43,968 bases of DNA from Mesorhizobium sp. (GCF_017306585.1 NZ_JAFKIC010000137.1:1-43968); one strand, 5' to 3'. Shown: positions 28,281 to 37,433, counted from the first letter of the stretch. Notes: generated by a model not told the origin, from the sequence alone. Program-made: numbers and translations.

Positions 28281-29039
28281 TCAGATCGCCGCCGAGGCGC
28301 GGCGCAGGATGTCGATGTAGCCCTCGGCCTGCCAGGCGGAGCGACCGATGAAAAGGCCGTCGACATGGGGTTGGCCGATCAGTTCGGCGACGTTGCCGGG
28401 ATTGACGCTGCCGCCGTAGAGCACTGGTGGCACGGATGGCAGCAGGCCGCCGGCCACCTTCTTGATCAGCGCCTGCTGCCTATCGGCATAGTCCGAGCTG
28501 GCCGGAATACCCTTGTCGCCGATCGCCCAGACCGGCTCATAGGCGAACAGTATCCTTGCACCCCTCGCCTCGCCTTCGAGGAATTGTAAAGCACCTTCAA
28601 CCTGGCTGGTCAGCACAGCATCTGCCTTGCCGCTTTCGCGCTCGGCCAGCGTCTCACCGACACAGATCAGCGGTATCAATCCGTGTCTGACGGCTGCCGC
28701 CGTCTTCAGGCCAACCGTGCGGTCGCTCTCGCCGAAATGCTCGCGCCGTTCGCTGTGGCCGAGCTCGACCAGATCGAGGCCACAGTCCGTGAGCATCACT
28801 GGAGAAACCTCGCCGGTCCAGGCGCCGGCATCGGCCCAATGCATGTTCTGGGCGCCGACCTTGATCCGCGTCGCCGACAGCGCCTGCTTGACCTGGCGCA
28901 CCGCCGTGAAAGAGGGGATGACGAAAGGCTGGATACGGTCGTCAAATCCGGGGACGAAACCGGCCAGGGCTTCGGCGAAATCGAGCGCCTCGGCGAGCGT
29001 CTTGTTCATCTTCCAGCTTGTACCGACCCAGTAAACCAC
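28281..29039 (-). CDS. eryH: Triosephosphate-isomerase family protein, likely EryH (TpiA2)
   Basis: TIM barrel of 252 residues. The catalytic residues are visible: Lys10 in WKMN, His in ELGHSERR (about residue 97), Glu in YEPVWAIGDKG (about 166), and the phosphate-binding YGGSVNPGN and GLFIGRSAW. In Brucella the ery-linked TpiA copy (EryH) interconverts L-erythrulose-1-phosphate and D-erythrulose-4-phosphate. The presence of eryI next to it and of eryABCD in the same window supports that role over housekeeping glycolysis. The start is GTG at 29039 after GGGAGAG. It lies 18 bases after deoR. Confidence 0.88.
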   Translation of the reverse strand: MVYWVGTSWKMNKTLAEALDFAEALAGFVPGFDDRIQPFVIPSFTAVRQVKQALSATRIKVGAQNMHWADAGAWTGEVSPVMLTDCGLDLVELGHSERREHFGESDRTVGLKTAAAVRHGLIPLICVGETLAERESGKADAVLTSQVEGALQFLEGEARGARILFAYEPVWAIGDKGIPASSDYADRQQALIKKVAGGLLPSVPPVLYGGSVNPGNVAELIGQPHVDGLFIGRSAWQAEGYIDILRRASAAI

Positions 29040-29057
29040 GCGTACTCTCCCTGACCC

Positions 29058-29828
29058 TCAATCGCTGCTGCCGACCACCCTCAGCGACACCCCGGCCGCA
29101 TCCAGCGCCGCGCGCATCCCGGCTTCGGGCTCGCGGCCGGTGAAGACGGTGTCGAACGCCTTGAGATCGGTCAGGAAATGCAGCGCCGTGCGGCCGAACT
29201 TGCCATGGTCGACCAGCAGATATTTGCGGGTCGCCGCGGCCATCATCAGCCGCTTGCTCTGCACCACCTCCTGATCCTGATGGAAAGCGGAGGCGCCGTG
29301 GATGGCGGATGAGGACAGAAAGGCGACATCGGCGCGCAGCGACCGCAGCGACGCCTCGGCCAGCAGGCCGAAGAAGCCGTGAAACTTCTTGCTGTACTGG
29401 CCGCCGAGCGCGATCAGGTTGATGCCACCGGCACTTGCCAGGTCGTCGATGACGGCCAGATTGTTGGAGATGACCGTCAGCGGCCTCAGATCCGCCAGAT
29501 GCCGCGCGATCCCGCCCGCCGTCGAGCCGTCGTCGATGATGACGGTCTGGCCTGGTTCGACCATGGCGACGGCCGCCGCCGCCAGGCGCTGCTTCTCCTC
29601 CGTTGCCTGCTTCTGCCGGTAGCGGAAATCACTTTCGAAGAGACCGCTCGGCTGGATCGAGGCGCCGCCGCGCACCTTGCGCAGGAAGCCGCTCTCCTCG
29701 AGCTCATCGAGATCGCGATGCACGGTCATCCTGGAAATGCCGAAGCGCGAGGCAAGATCGTCGACGCTCGCCGCGCCGGCGTCCATCAGGAAGTCCATGA
29801 TGCCTTGCCGCCTGGTATCGCTTTTCAT
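29058..29828 (-). CDS. DeoR-family repressor of the eryH-eryI operon
   Basis: Protein of 256 residues with an N-terminal DeoR helix-turn-helix (about residues 8-55: DDLASRFGISRMTVHRDLDEL) and a C-terminal sugar-phosphate-sensing domain with DDGSTAGGIARHL and the typical FLSSSAIH segment. It is the first gene of the operon with eryH and eryI, as in Brucella. The divergent fba promoter region contains a GTTAT/ATAAC palindrome and TGTAACA boxes of the kind bound by this family, so it probably controls both directions. The effector is likely a tetrulose or other sugar phosphate. Confidence 0.9.
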   Translation of the reverse strand: MKSDTRRQGIMDFLMDAGAASVDDLASRFGISRMTVHRDLDELEESGFLRKVRGGASIQPSGLFESDFRYRQKQATEEKQRLAAAAVAMVEPGQTVIIDDGSTAGGIARHLADLRPLTVISNNLAVIDDLASAGGINLIALGGQYSKKFHGFFGLLAEASLRSLRADVAFLSSSAIHGASAFHQDQEVVQSKRLMMAAATRKYLLVDHGKFGRTALHFLTDLKAFDTVFTGREPEAGMRAALDAAGVSLRVVGSSD

Positions 29829-29868
29829 CGCCGCCGATCGCCGATTGGCTCCTTGACCAGCCCCAGGA

Positions 29869-29962
29869 TGTAACAGAAATCATCGCAAAAGTATCAGTTT
29901 TTTTGTTATAATGAGATAACTTCCTGGGATATCAGGCCGCATCATATCGCGGCGCTGTAACA
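29869..29962. promoter_or_regulatory. DeoR-type operator region between deoR and fba
   Basis: Palindrome GTTAT-AATGAG-ATAAC at 29905-29920 overlaps a TATAAT (29907-29912). Two copies of TGTAACA flank it at 29869-29875 and 29956-29962, 87 bases apart on the same strand. DeoR proteins are known to bind TGTTA/TAACA-like repeats, sometimes with looping between sites. The 264-base gap from 29829 to 30092 contains no gene beyond this and the fba leader. Confidence 0.55.
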
Positions 29963-30092
29963 AGAATTGCTGCCGGGACGGTCTGTCGCGGTTGCGGTCG
30001 GGCGCAATTCCGGCCAGAAGCATGGATGGGACCGACCGGTGCGCGGGCGGCCCGCAACCACAGGCTTTGAAACAGATACGGGAGACTATTCG

Positions 30093-31157
30093 TTGGCTCG
30101 CATCACTCTGAGACAATTGCTCGATCACGCCGCCGAACATGGCTATGGCGTGCCGGCCTTCAACATGAACAACATGGAACAGGGCCTCGCCATCATGGAA
30201 GCTGCCGAGGAGACCAAGTCGCCGGTCATCCTGCAGGCGAGCCGCGGCGCGCGCGCCTATGCCAATGACGTGGTGCTGGCCAAGCTGATCGACGCGCTGG
30301 TCGAGATTCATCCCGACATCCCGGTCTGCATGCATCTCGACCACGGCAACAACGAAGCCACCTGCGTCACCGCGATCCAGTACGGCTTCACCTCGGTGAT
30401 GATGGATGGCTCGCTGAAGGAGGACGGCAAGTCGCCGGCCGACTACGCCTATAATTCCGGCATCACCCGCCGCGTCGTCGACATGGCGCATTGGGGCGGC
30501 GTGTCGGTGGAAGGCGAGATCGGCGTGCTGGGGTCGCTCGAGAGCGGCGGCGGCGAACAGGAGGACGGCCACGGCGTCGAGGGCGCCATCAGCCACGACC
30601 AATTGCTGACCGATCCCGAACAGGCGGTGCAATTCGTCAAGGACACGCATGTCGATGCGCTGGCGGTGGCCATGGGCACCAGCCACGGCGCCTACAAATT
30701 CTCGCGCAAGCCCGATGGCGCGGTGCTGGCCATGAACGTCATCGAGGAGATCCACCGCCGCCTGCCCAACATGCACCTGGTCATGCACGGTTCGTCTTCG
30801 GTGCCGGAGGACCTGCAGGAGATCATCAACAAATATGGCGGCCAGATGAAGCCGACCTGGGGCGTGCCGGTGGAGGAAATCCAGCGCGGCATCAAGCATG
30901 GCGTGCGCAAGATCAACATCGATACCGACAACCGCATGGCGCTGACCGGAGCGATCCGCAAGGTGCTGACCGAGAACCCCTCGGAGTTCGATCCGCGCAA
31001 GTACCTGACGCCGGCCATGGCTGCGATGAGGAAGCTCTGCAAGCAGCGTTTCGAGGAGTTCGGCACCGCTGGCAATGCGCAGAAGATCAAGCCGCTGCCG
31101 GTGTCGGAAATGGCCAAGCGCTACAAGTCGGGCAGTCTCGATCCCAAGTTCGGCTGA
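30093..31157 (+). CDS. fba: Class II fructose-bisphosphate aldolase
   Basis: Zinc-dependent aldolase of 354 residues of the type found in Calvin-cycle clusters. Metal ligands are His84 in HLDHGNN, a Glu in EGEIGVLG and histidines in GTSHGAYKF and [13 protein letters not shown] binding is by KINIDTDNR. It splits or forms fructose-1,6-bisphosphate, and enzymes of this subtype also make sedoheptulose-1,7-bisphosphate from erythrose-4-phosphate and DHAP. The TTG at 30093 is eight bases from GGAG and gives the normal N-terminus. It is alone on the plus strand, divergent from deoR-eryH-eryI, and ends at a terminator shared with eryC. The position suggests a link to erythrose-4-phosphate use. Confidence 0.93.
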   Translation: MARITLRQLLDHAAEHGYGVPAFNMNNMEQGLAIMEAAEETKSPVILQASRGARAYANDVVLAKLIDALVEIHPDIPVCMHLDHGNNEATCVTAIQYGFTSVMMDGSLKEDGKSPADYAYNSGITRRVVDMAHWGGVSVEGEIGVLGSLESGGGEQEDGHGVEGAISHDQLLTDPEQAVQFVKDTHVDALAVAMGTSHGAYKFSRKPDGAVLAMNVIEEIHRRLPNMHLVMHGSSSVPEDLQEIINKYGGQMKPTWGVPVEEIQRGIKHGVRKINIDTDNRMALTGAIRKVLTENPSEFDPRKYLTPAMAAMRKLCKQRFEEFGTAGNAQKIKPLPVSEMAKRYKSGSLDPKFG

Positions 31158-31182
31158 GTTCGGCCGCTTCCAGCGAGCGTTC

Positions 31183-31216
31183 AAAGGGCGGGAGCCGCAT
31201 CGGCACCCGCCCTTTT
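31183..31216. terminator. Bidirectional rho-independent terminator
   Basis: Stem AAAGGGCGGG (31183-31192) with CCCGCCCTTT (31206-31215), with an inner GCCG/CGGC extension. It serves fba (+) and the end of the ery operon (-), whose eryC stop codon follows immediately at 31217-31219. Confidence 0.88.
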
Positions 31217-32158
31217 CTATCCGGCTTTCGGCAGAAGGCCGGGCCTGCCCGTATCGATGAACGGCGCCCAGTAGTCCACCGATTCACGGATCATGGCGAC
31301 GACCTGGTGGTCGACCGGCTCGCGCTCGCGAAACGACAGTTCCAGGCAGATCTCGTTATCGGTGCCGCCGCCGCGCCGCACAGTTTCCAGCAGCTTTTGC
31401 GGCGTGATGCGGCCGTCCTTGTTGTGAGCCGACGTGAACGGCCAGTGGCCGCCCTTGTTCATCGACGACTGCTTGATATGGATGATCGGCGACTTCAGCG
31501 GGAAAGCCTCGGCCCAGGCATAGGGATCGATGTCGGCCGGATTGCTTGATGTGACGTCGCCATGATCGATGTCGACCATCATCTCCAGCGGAATGGCCAT
31601 GCCGGCCGCATCGATCGCGCCCTGCAGCTGGCGGCAGTTCTCGATCGTGTGGCCGAATTCGCGGCCGACAGACATCGGTTCCCAGAACAGATAGCTCAGG
31701 CCGGCCGCCCGGGCGTGCTCGGCGACCTCGCCCCAGCAGCTCAGCGCGATGTCGAACAGGCGCGCGCGGCGCGACGGATCGTCATAATCCTGGTGGGTGA
31801 AGATGGCGAACTGCGTGCCCATGCCGCTGGCGCCGAGTTCGGCCGAAATGTCGGCGAAGGTCTTGAACCAGTCGACATAGTAGCGGCGCACATCGGCGTC
31901 GGGATGGCCGAAATGGTTGAGACGGCCATAAGGGCCGGTCATGCCCGAGGTGATGCGTACGCCGGTGCGCTGCAAGGCGCCCCGAAACAGGCGGATGAAC
32001 TTGACGATGGTGGCCGCCGGCCAGCCCGGATTGACGAATTCATGCGTAAGCTGAACGTCTCTGATGCCGATATCATAGGCAATCGTGTCGATCAGATCGT
32101 CCGGCGCGGCAAAGCGGTTGACCAGCGGATTGGTGTTGAGGGAGAGCGTGAAGGCCAA
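31217..32158 (-). CDS. eryC: EryC, L-3-tetrulose-4-phosphate racemase/isomerase
   Basis: TIM-barrel protein of 313 residues in the xylose-isomerase-like family. It follows the Brucella EryC pattern closely, including LNTNPLVNRF, QLTHEFVNP, TSGMTGPYGRLNHFGHPD, FWEPMSVGREFG, DIDHGDVTS and IIHIKQS. In Brucella it converts the product of EryB to L-erythrulose-1-phosphate. Metal-binding Glu, Asp and His residues are in the FWEP, DIDHGD and LELSF segments. The start is TTG at 32158 after a GGGAGGG site. It is the last gene of the long ery operon, 48 bases after the class II aldolase. Confidence 0.93.
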   Translation of the reverse strand: MAFTLSLNTNPLVNRFAAPDDLIDTIAYDIGIRDVQLTHEFVNPGWPAATIVKFIRLFRGALQRTGVRITSGMTGPYGRLNHFGHPDADVRRYYVDWFKTFADISAELGASGMGTQFAIFTHQDYDDPSRRARLFDIALSCWGEVAEHARAAGLSYLFWEPMSVGREFGHTIENCRQLQGAIDAAGMAIPLEMMVDIDHGDVTSSNPADIDPYAWAEAFPLKSPIIHIKQSSMNKGGHWPFTSAHNKDGRITPQKLLETVRRGGGTDNEICLELSFREREPVDHQVVAMIRESVDYWAPFIDTGRPGLLPKAG

Positions 32159-32206
32159 ACCGCTATCCCTCCCGGCGCCATGACGTGGCGATGAAGAGGA
32201 CGCCGT

Positions 32207-33265
32207 TCATTGCAGCGTCGCCTCCTCGCGATTGAGCTGCTGGCGGTATTTTTCGGCATCCCAGTCCAGCAATTCGGCGTTCTCGTTCGGGCTGAGATAG
32301 TTGACACGCGCCGCCTCGTCGACGCGCGCGGTGACGTCGGCCAGGCAGCGCGCCATGGCCTCCGCGCCGGCATTGGCGTCGCGGCGCATCAGCACGCCCT
32401 TGCCGGGAAAGAGGATGGATGTCGGCGCCGCAGTGGTGCGGGCAACGACGTCAGCCGCGTTTTCGCCCGGGCCGGCGATTACCGAGCCGACGCCAAGGAA
32501 GATCACATGATCCGGATAGAGGCTGCCGGAAGCGGCGATACGGCAGCTGGCGAGATCGGTCGCGACGGCATGCGCGGCCGCCGAGGCCGGCAGCCGGTAG
32601 TCGCTGCCCGCGGCAAGTCTCAGCAGCGCGTCGAGATCGGGCGACGGCGTCGGGCGCGGCCGTCGTGTCAGCAGCCCGGTCACCCTTTGCAAAAGCAGGG
32701 CCGCTTCGCCAACCGTGTCGGCAGCGACCACGAGGCCGTGATTGCCGAGAACCAGCACGTCGGTCGCGGGCTTCAGCCGCTCGGCGATCGCCTGCGCCAG
32801 CGGCAGGCCGGGCCGGCGATAGGGGACGAAGGCCCAGTCGAGGCCGCGCAGGCGCTCGTCGAGCAGGGCTTCGGCATTGGCCTGCACGGCAATCGAGATC
32901 GTCTGGACGCAATGGACGTGGACGACGATCTTCTGCGGCAGCAGCGCGTGCACCGTCGTCTCGATGGACGGCCGCAATTGGCGGGGATTGAGCTCGGCGA
33001 GCGTGAACTGCGCCGCCTTCTCCGCCGCCGGGCTCCGCCGCGCGAGCGCATCGAGCAGCGGCGCCAGTGCGACCGGCACCATGATCTCGCTGTCGCCCGC
33101 ATTCTTCAGCCACGTGCCGGACGCCTTGATCCACAGCACGCCGGCCTGTTTTATCGATGTGTTGCCGCCGGCGCCCTGAACCAGCAGCGGGTCGGCGCCG
33201 ATGCTGGCCGACAGGCACCGCAGCATGCGAAATTCGCTGACGCCGGTATCGGTGGGATTAGCCAT
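32207..33265 (-). CDS. Class II aldolase/adducin-domain protein
   Basis: Protein of 352 residues. The N-terminal half carries GAGGNTS (31-37), metal-ligand region VHVHCVQT and LGNHGLVV, all class II aldolase marks. It is longer than single-domain members (about 220 residues) and seems to have a second, diverged alpha-beta half without a dehydrogenase loop. ATG at 33265 overlaps the eryB stop as TGATG, so the two are translationally coupled. It is not needed in the known erythritol pathway. It could cleave or decarboxylate a side product, for example a tetrulose phosphate or oxo-tetronate phosphate. That role is inferred only. Confidence 0.8.
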   Translation of the reverse strand: MANPTDTGVSEFRMLRCLSASIGADPLLVQGAGGNTSIKQAGVLWIKASGTWLKNAGDSEIMVPVALAPLLDALARRSPAAEKAAQFTLAELNPRQLRPSIETTVHALLPQKIVVHVHCVQTISIAVQANAEALLDERLRGLDWAFVPYRRPGLPLAQAIAERLKPATDVLVLGNHGLVVAADTVGEAALLLQRVTGLLTRRPRPTPSPDLDALLRLAAGSDYRLPASAAAHAVATDLASCRIAASGSLYPDHVIFLGVGSVIAGPGENAADVVARTTAAPTSILFPGKGVLMRRDANAGAEAMARCLADVTARVDEAARVNYLSPNENAELLDWDAEKYRQQLNREEATLQ

Positions 33266-34782
33266 CAGCCTGCCCTCGCCAGCCGGTTTGCACACCAGTC
33301 CTCGAAAGCCATGCGCTCCCCAAAGGACAGATGCAGGCCGTGCTTGGTGCGCCGCTCCAGTATGTCGGCCGATGTCACCGCCCATTCCCGCTCGAAGAGG
33401 TAATTGGCCTCGCGCTCGAAGAAGTCCTTGCCGAAACATTGCCCGAGTTCATCGATCGAGCGCGCCGCACCGACCAAGGCCCGCGTCCTTGTGCCGTAGA
33501 GCCGGCCGTAGTGTTTGAGCAGCGATGCCGGCATCCACGGATATTCGGCGCCAAGGTCGCCGAGAAACTGCTCGAAATCGGCATTGGCGATGTCTCCGCC
33601 AGGCAGATGCGCCTTGGCCGTCCAGGGTTTTCCCATGCGGGGAAAGAAGGGCGCGATCCTGTCCAGCGCGTGCTCGGCCAGTTTGCGGAAAGTGGTGATC
33701 TTGCCGCCGAAGACGGAAAGCAGCGGCGCTTGCCCGTCCGGCGCATCGAGTTCGAAGATATAGTCGCGAGTCACCGCGCTTGGGTTGTCGGCATTGTCGT
33801 CATAGAGCGGCCTGACGCCGGAGAACGAGTAGACGACATCATCGCGCGCAAGGCCGCGCTTGAAATAGCGGTTGACCACCTTGATCAGGTAGTCGATCTC
33901 GCTCTCGTCCGCGCTGACGTCCTCGGGCCGCCCGTCATAGGGGATGTCGGTGGTGCCGATCAGGGCAAGATCGTTCTGGTACGGGTTGATGAAGATGACG
34001 CGCTTGTCGCTGTTCTGGATGAGATAGGCCTGCCGGCCCTCCCAGAATTTCGGCACGACGATATGGCTGCCCTTGACGAGGCGGACGTTGCGCCTGGAGT
34101 TCTGGCCGGCCACGCGGTTGACGATGTCGTTGACCCAGGGACCGGCCGCGTTGACCAGGGCGCGCGCGCGGACCTCTGTCTTGACGCCGGTCCTGCCGCT
34201 GCGCATCTCGACGACCCAAAGCCCGTTCTCGCGGCGCGCGGCCGTGCAAGCGGTGCGGGTGAAAACCTTCGCGCCGCGCTCGGCGGCGTCGAGCGCATTG
34301 ATGACGACGAGGCGGGCATCATCGACCCAGCAGTCGGAATATTCGAAACCGCGCTTGAAGGCGTCCTTGATCGGCGCACCCTCGGGCGCCGTGCGCAGGT
34401 CGAGCGTGCGGGTCGCCGGCAGCCGCCTGCGGCCACCGAGATGGTCGTAGAGAAACAGGCCCAGCCGCACCAGCCAGGCCGGCCGATCATCCGGACTGTG
34501 CGGCAGCACGAAGCGCATCGGCCAGATGATGTGTGGCGCCGATTCCAGGAGCACCTCGCGCTCGATCAGCGCCTCGCGCACCAGGCGGAACTCGTAATAT
34601 TCGAGATAGCGCAGGCCGCCATGGACGAGCTTGCCCGAGCGGGAGCTGGTGCCCTCGGCGAGATCGTCCTTCTCGCACAGGATGACCGAGAGGCCGCGCC
34701 CGGCGGCATCGCGCGCTATACCAGCGCCATTGACGCCGCCGCCGATGACGAAGAGGTCGACGATATCACTGCCGCCGTTCAT
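33265..34782 (-). CDS. eryB: EryB, FAD-dependent erythritol-phosphate dehydrogenase (GlpD family)
   Basis: Protein of 505 residues of the glycerol-3-phosphate dehydrogenase family. The FAD-binding loop is GGGVNG (14-19), followed by the conserved RSGKLVHGGLRYLE, the GTTDIPYDG segment and a C-terminal GlpD domain. In the erythritol pathway it oxidises L-erythritol-4-phosphate to L-3-tetrulose-4-phosphate and passes electrons to the respiratory chain. The ATG at 34782 starts just before the nucleotide fold. It lies 46 bases after the hydroxyacid dehydrogenase and is coupled to the next gene. The position between eryA and eryC makes EryB more likely than GlpD. Confidence 0.9.
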   Translation of the reverse strand: MNGGSDIVDLFVIGGGVNGAGIARDAAGRGLSVILCEKDDLAEGTSSRSGKLVHGGLRYLEYYEFRLVREALIEREVLLESAPHIIWPMRFVLPHSPDDRPAWLVRLGLFLYDHLGGRRRLPATRTLDLRTAPEGAPIKDAFKRGFEYSDCWVDDARLVVINALDAAERGAKVFTRTACTAARRENGLWVVEMRSGRTGVKTEVRARALVNAAGPWVNDIVNRVAGQNSRRNVRLVKGSHIVVPKFWEGRQAYLIQNSDKRVIFINPYQNDLALIGTTDIPYDGRPEDVSADESEIDYLIKVVNRYFKRGLARDDVVYSFSGVRPLYDDNADNPSAVTRDYIFELDAPDGQAPLLSVFGGKITTFRKLAEHALDRIAPFFPRMGKPWTAKAHLPGGDIANADFEQFLGDLGAEYPWMPASLLKHYGRLYGTRTRALVGAARSIDELGQCFGKDFFEREANYLFEREWAVTSADILERRTKHGLHLSFGERMAFEDWCANRLARAG

Positions 34783-34828
34783 CTGGCCGTTGCCCCGCTG
34801 CGGGAGTTGCGCTCCATGGCTGATGCCC

Positions 34829-35869
34829 TCAGCACGGATTGACCGGCGGCAAGCCGGCGAGATAGCGCCGCACTTCTTCGGCTGCCTGCTCGGCGGCATA
34901 GGTCACGGTGCGCACCGAGGCGCCGGCTATGTGCGGCGTCAGCGTCACGTTGGGCAATTGCAGCAGCGGCCAGTCCGACGGCACCGGCTCGACCGCGAAG
35001 GTCTCCAGCATGGCGCTGGCGATCTGCCCTGAAACAAGCGCCTCGTAGAGCGCGTCATAGTCGACCAGCGGCCCGCGCGCGGTGTTGACGAAGATGACGC
35101 CGGGCTTCATCCGCGCGATCGTGTCCTTGCCGATCAGGCCACGCGTCTCGGCGGTTACGCGCGAGTGCAGCGTCACCACATCGGAGCGGGACAGGAGGTC
35201 GTCCAGCGCGACCAGTTCGACACCGGCATTGCGGTCCTCCGCGCTCAACTGCACATAAGGGTCGCAGACGAGCACATGGCAGCCGAAGGCGCGCAGCAGG
35301 CGCACCACCTTGGTGCCGATATTGCCGTAGCCGACGACGCCGACGGTCATTTCGCTGAGTTCGCGGCCGGTGCGGTCGGCGCGGTAGAGATCCCCGCGCC
35401 ATTCGCCCTTACGCAAGGCCTCGTGCCCGACCCGGATCAGCCGAGTCTCGGCCAGGATGGCGCCGATGGTGAACTCGGCCACGGCGGTAGCGTTGCGGCC
35501 AGGCACATTGACCACGCCGATGCCGTGCGCCCTGGCCGCTTCCATGTCGATGTTGATCGGGCCGCCGCGCGAAACCGCGACGAGCTTCAGTGTCGACAGG
35601 CGTCGCATCATGCCTTCCGAGAGCGGCGCAAGCTGGGTGACAAGGATCTCTGCATCGCCGATGAAATCCACGACCTCATCGGGATGGCCGAAATATTCCT
35701 TGATCCTGTCGAGGCCGAGCGCCGGATCGCCGAACTCCATCGGCTCGTCGGGCCAGGCCGTCTGCAATGTCCTGATATCGAGATCGCCAGTCGCGACCTC
35801 CTCGATTTTGGCGCGAAACACCTCCGGCAGCATGAACCGGTCGCCAATGATCGCTATCTTCTTACGCAT
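34829..35869 (-). CDS. D-isomer-specific 2-hydroxyacid dehydrogenase
   Basis: Protein of 346 residues with the two Rossmann-like domains of the family. The NAD-binding loop is GYGNIG (about residues 179-184), and the catalytic triad is visible as Arg in VTAETRG (about 245), Glu in FAVEP (about 293) and His in TPHIAGAS (about 310). It oxidises a 2-hydroxyacid, or reduces the 2-oxoacid, with NAD(P). It lies ten bases after eryA and before eryB. No such step exists in the described erythritol route, so it may act on a sugar acid such as an erythronate phosphate. Substrate unknown. Confidence 0.88.
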   Translation of the reverse strand: MRKKIAIIGDRFMLPEVFRAKIEEVATGDLDIRTLQTAWPDEPMEFGDPALGLDRIKEYFGHPDEVVDFIGDAEILVTQLAPLSEGMMRRLSTLKLVAVSRGGPINIDMEAARAHGIGVVNVPGRNATAVAEFTIGAILAETRLIRVGHEALRKGEWRGDLYRADRTGRELSEMTVGVVGYGNIGTKVVRLLRAFGCHVLVCDPYVQLSAEDRNAGVELVALDDLLSRSDVVTLHSRVTAETRGLIGKDTIARMKPGVIFVNTARGPLVDYDALYEALVSGQIASAMLETFAVEPVPSDWPLLQLPNVTLTPHIAGASVRTVTYAAEQAAEEVRRYLAGLPPVNPC

Positions 35870-35879
35870 ACTCTGCTTC

Positions 35880-37433
35880 TCAATCTGCCTGCGATGCTGC
35901 CATTGAGCGCCACACGGGCCGCAGTGCCTGGTGCGCCAACATGTAGGAGGGGGTCATCCTGTCGTAGATCGCGGCGAGGTCGCGGTCGCTCGGCTCGGCC
36001 TCGCCGAGCAAGGGCGTCACCCACTCACCGACGCAGTCGTCCATGGACGCGTACTGGCCGATGCAGACCGCCGCGATCATCGCGGCACCTGCGGCGCCTG
36101 CTTCCTCGCGGGCGCTGGTGCGCGTGTCGGCGCCGATGGCGGCGCCGAGGATCTTGCGCAGCGCCGGGCTTCTGGCGGCGCCACCGGTCAGGCGGATTTC
36201 GCGCGGCAGCGGCCCCATCGCCGCGTAACAGTCGCGCGCCGCGAACGCCAGGCCCTCGAAGACGGCGCGCACCAGATCGGCATAGCCGTGGCGCGAGGAG
36301 ATGCCGACGAAACCCGCCCTGGCGTTGGCATCGACGAACGGGCCGCGCTCGCCGGCTTCCGACACATAGGGCTGGTAAAGCAGCGACGCCGGTTGCGAGG
36401 CCGATATCCAGGCATCGACCAGTGCGATCATCTCGCCATTGCTGCGGGTTATGCCTTGCGAGGCGAGAATGCCGGAGGCAAGCCCGAGCACCCAGTCGAT
36501 GTTGAGCGTGGCGGCCATGTTGGACTGCATCTGCGCGAACACGCCGGGCGCCGGCATCGCCATCGTGTAACCGGTCGCCGCCTCGTTGAGCTGCACGTCA
36601 TCAGGCGTTTCGGCGAGCCGCATGTGCATGCCGGTGGAACCGACGATCGAGCAGCCGGGCTTGCGCTGGCGGTCGAACAGGCCGGCGCCGAGCGCGGTGC
36701 AGACGACATCGACATAGCCGAGCACCACCGGCGTGCCGGCAAGCATGCCGGTGACGCCGGCCGCGGCCGCCGACAGTCCGGCGCTGTGACTGGTGCCGTC
36801 GGTGATGGGCGGCAAAAGATGCCTCAGATCGCCAACGCCGAGCACGTCGAGCACGTCATCGCAATAGTCGCGGGTGTGGAAATCGCCGAAGGTGAAGGTT
36901 CCCTCCGACGGATCGGTGGCGCGCTCGCCGGTCAGCTTGAAATAGAGCCAGTCCTTGCAGTGAAAGGCAGTCGCCGCCTTGCCCAGTATTTCGGGCATGG
37001 CGCGCTTCATGAAGACGAATTGCGAGCCCTGCTGGCAGGCGGCGAGCCCGCTGCCGGTCTTTTCGAAACGCAGCCGGTCCTCCGGCCGCGCGCGGATTTC
37101 CTCGACCACGGCGGCGGCGCGCGCGTCGAGCCAGAGCCAGCCCTTGGCGACCGGCTCGCCCTTGGCATCGATGAGCCACGTCCCGTCGCCCTGCCCGGTC
37201 ACGGCGATGGCGGCAGTGCGGCGTGCGAGATCGGGAACCTTGTCGGCGAGCTGGCGCAAGGTGGCTGCGGCATCGGCCCAGGTTCGCGCCAGATTCTGTT
37301 CGGCGCCGCCGCCCGGCAGCGTCTCATAGTGGTTCGGCAGCGCTGCGGCGGCGATCTGCCGGCCAGCCAGGTCGAAAGCGATCGACTTGATAACCGAAGT
37401 GCCGGCGTCGATGCCGATGAGCAGATCTCGCAT
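35880..37433 (-). CDS. eryA: EryA, erythritol kinase (FGGY family)
   Basis: Sugar kinase of 517 residues. The N-terminal GIDAGTSVIK phosphate loop, VTGQGDGTWL, WLWLDARAA and ACQQGSQ closely follow Brucella EryA; LTGGAARSPALRKILG near residue 420 is the adenosine-binding motif. It phosphorylates erythritol to L-erythritol-4-phosphate. The ATG at 37433 overlaps the stop of the upstream ATPase gene as TGATG, with GGAG eight bases before; the preceding GTG codon is an alternative. Transporter and kinase are thus coupled. Related polyols may also be substrates of the system. Confidence 0.93.
   Translation of the reverse strand: MRDLLIGIDAGTSVIKSIAFDLAGRQIAAAALPNHYETLPGGGAEQNLARTWADAAATLRQLADKVPDLARRTAAIAVTGQGDGTWLIDAKGEPVAKGWLWLDARAAAVVEEIRARPEDRLRFEKTGSGLAACQQGSQFVFMKRAMPEILGKAATAFHCKDWLYFKLTGERATDPSEGTFTFGDFHTRDYCDDVLDVLGVGDLRHLLPPITDGTSHSAGLSAAAAGVTGMLAGTPVVLGYVDVVCTALGAGLFDRQRKPGCSIVGSTGMHMRLAETPDDVQLNEAATGYTMAMPAPGVFAQMQSNMAATLNIDWVLGLASGILASQGITRSNGEMIALVDAWISASQPASLLYQPYVSEAGERGPFVDANARAGFVGISSRHGYADLVRAVFEGLAFAARDCYAAMGPLPREIRLTGGAARSPALRKILGAAIGADTRTSAREEAGAAGAAMIAAVCIGQYASMDDCVGEWVTPLLGEAEPSDRDLAAIYDRMTPSYMLAHQALRPVWRSMAASQAD

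Noticed and set aside
28281-29039. Housekeeping triosephosphate isomerase
   Set aside because: The catalytic residues would allow it, but the operon with deoR and the EryI-type RpiB, and the ery genes nearby, fit the erythritol-specific copy better.
33265-34782. Glycerol-3-phosphate dehydrogenase GlpD
   Set aside because: Same family, but the position between eryA and eryC and the absence of glycerol kinase favour EryB.
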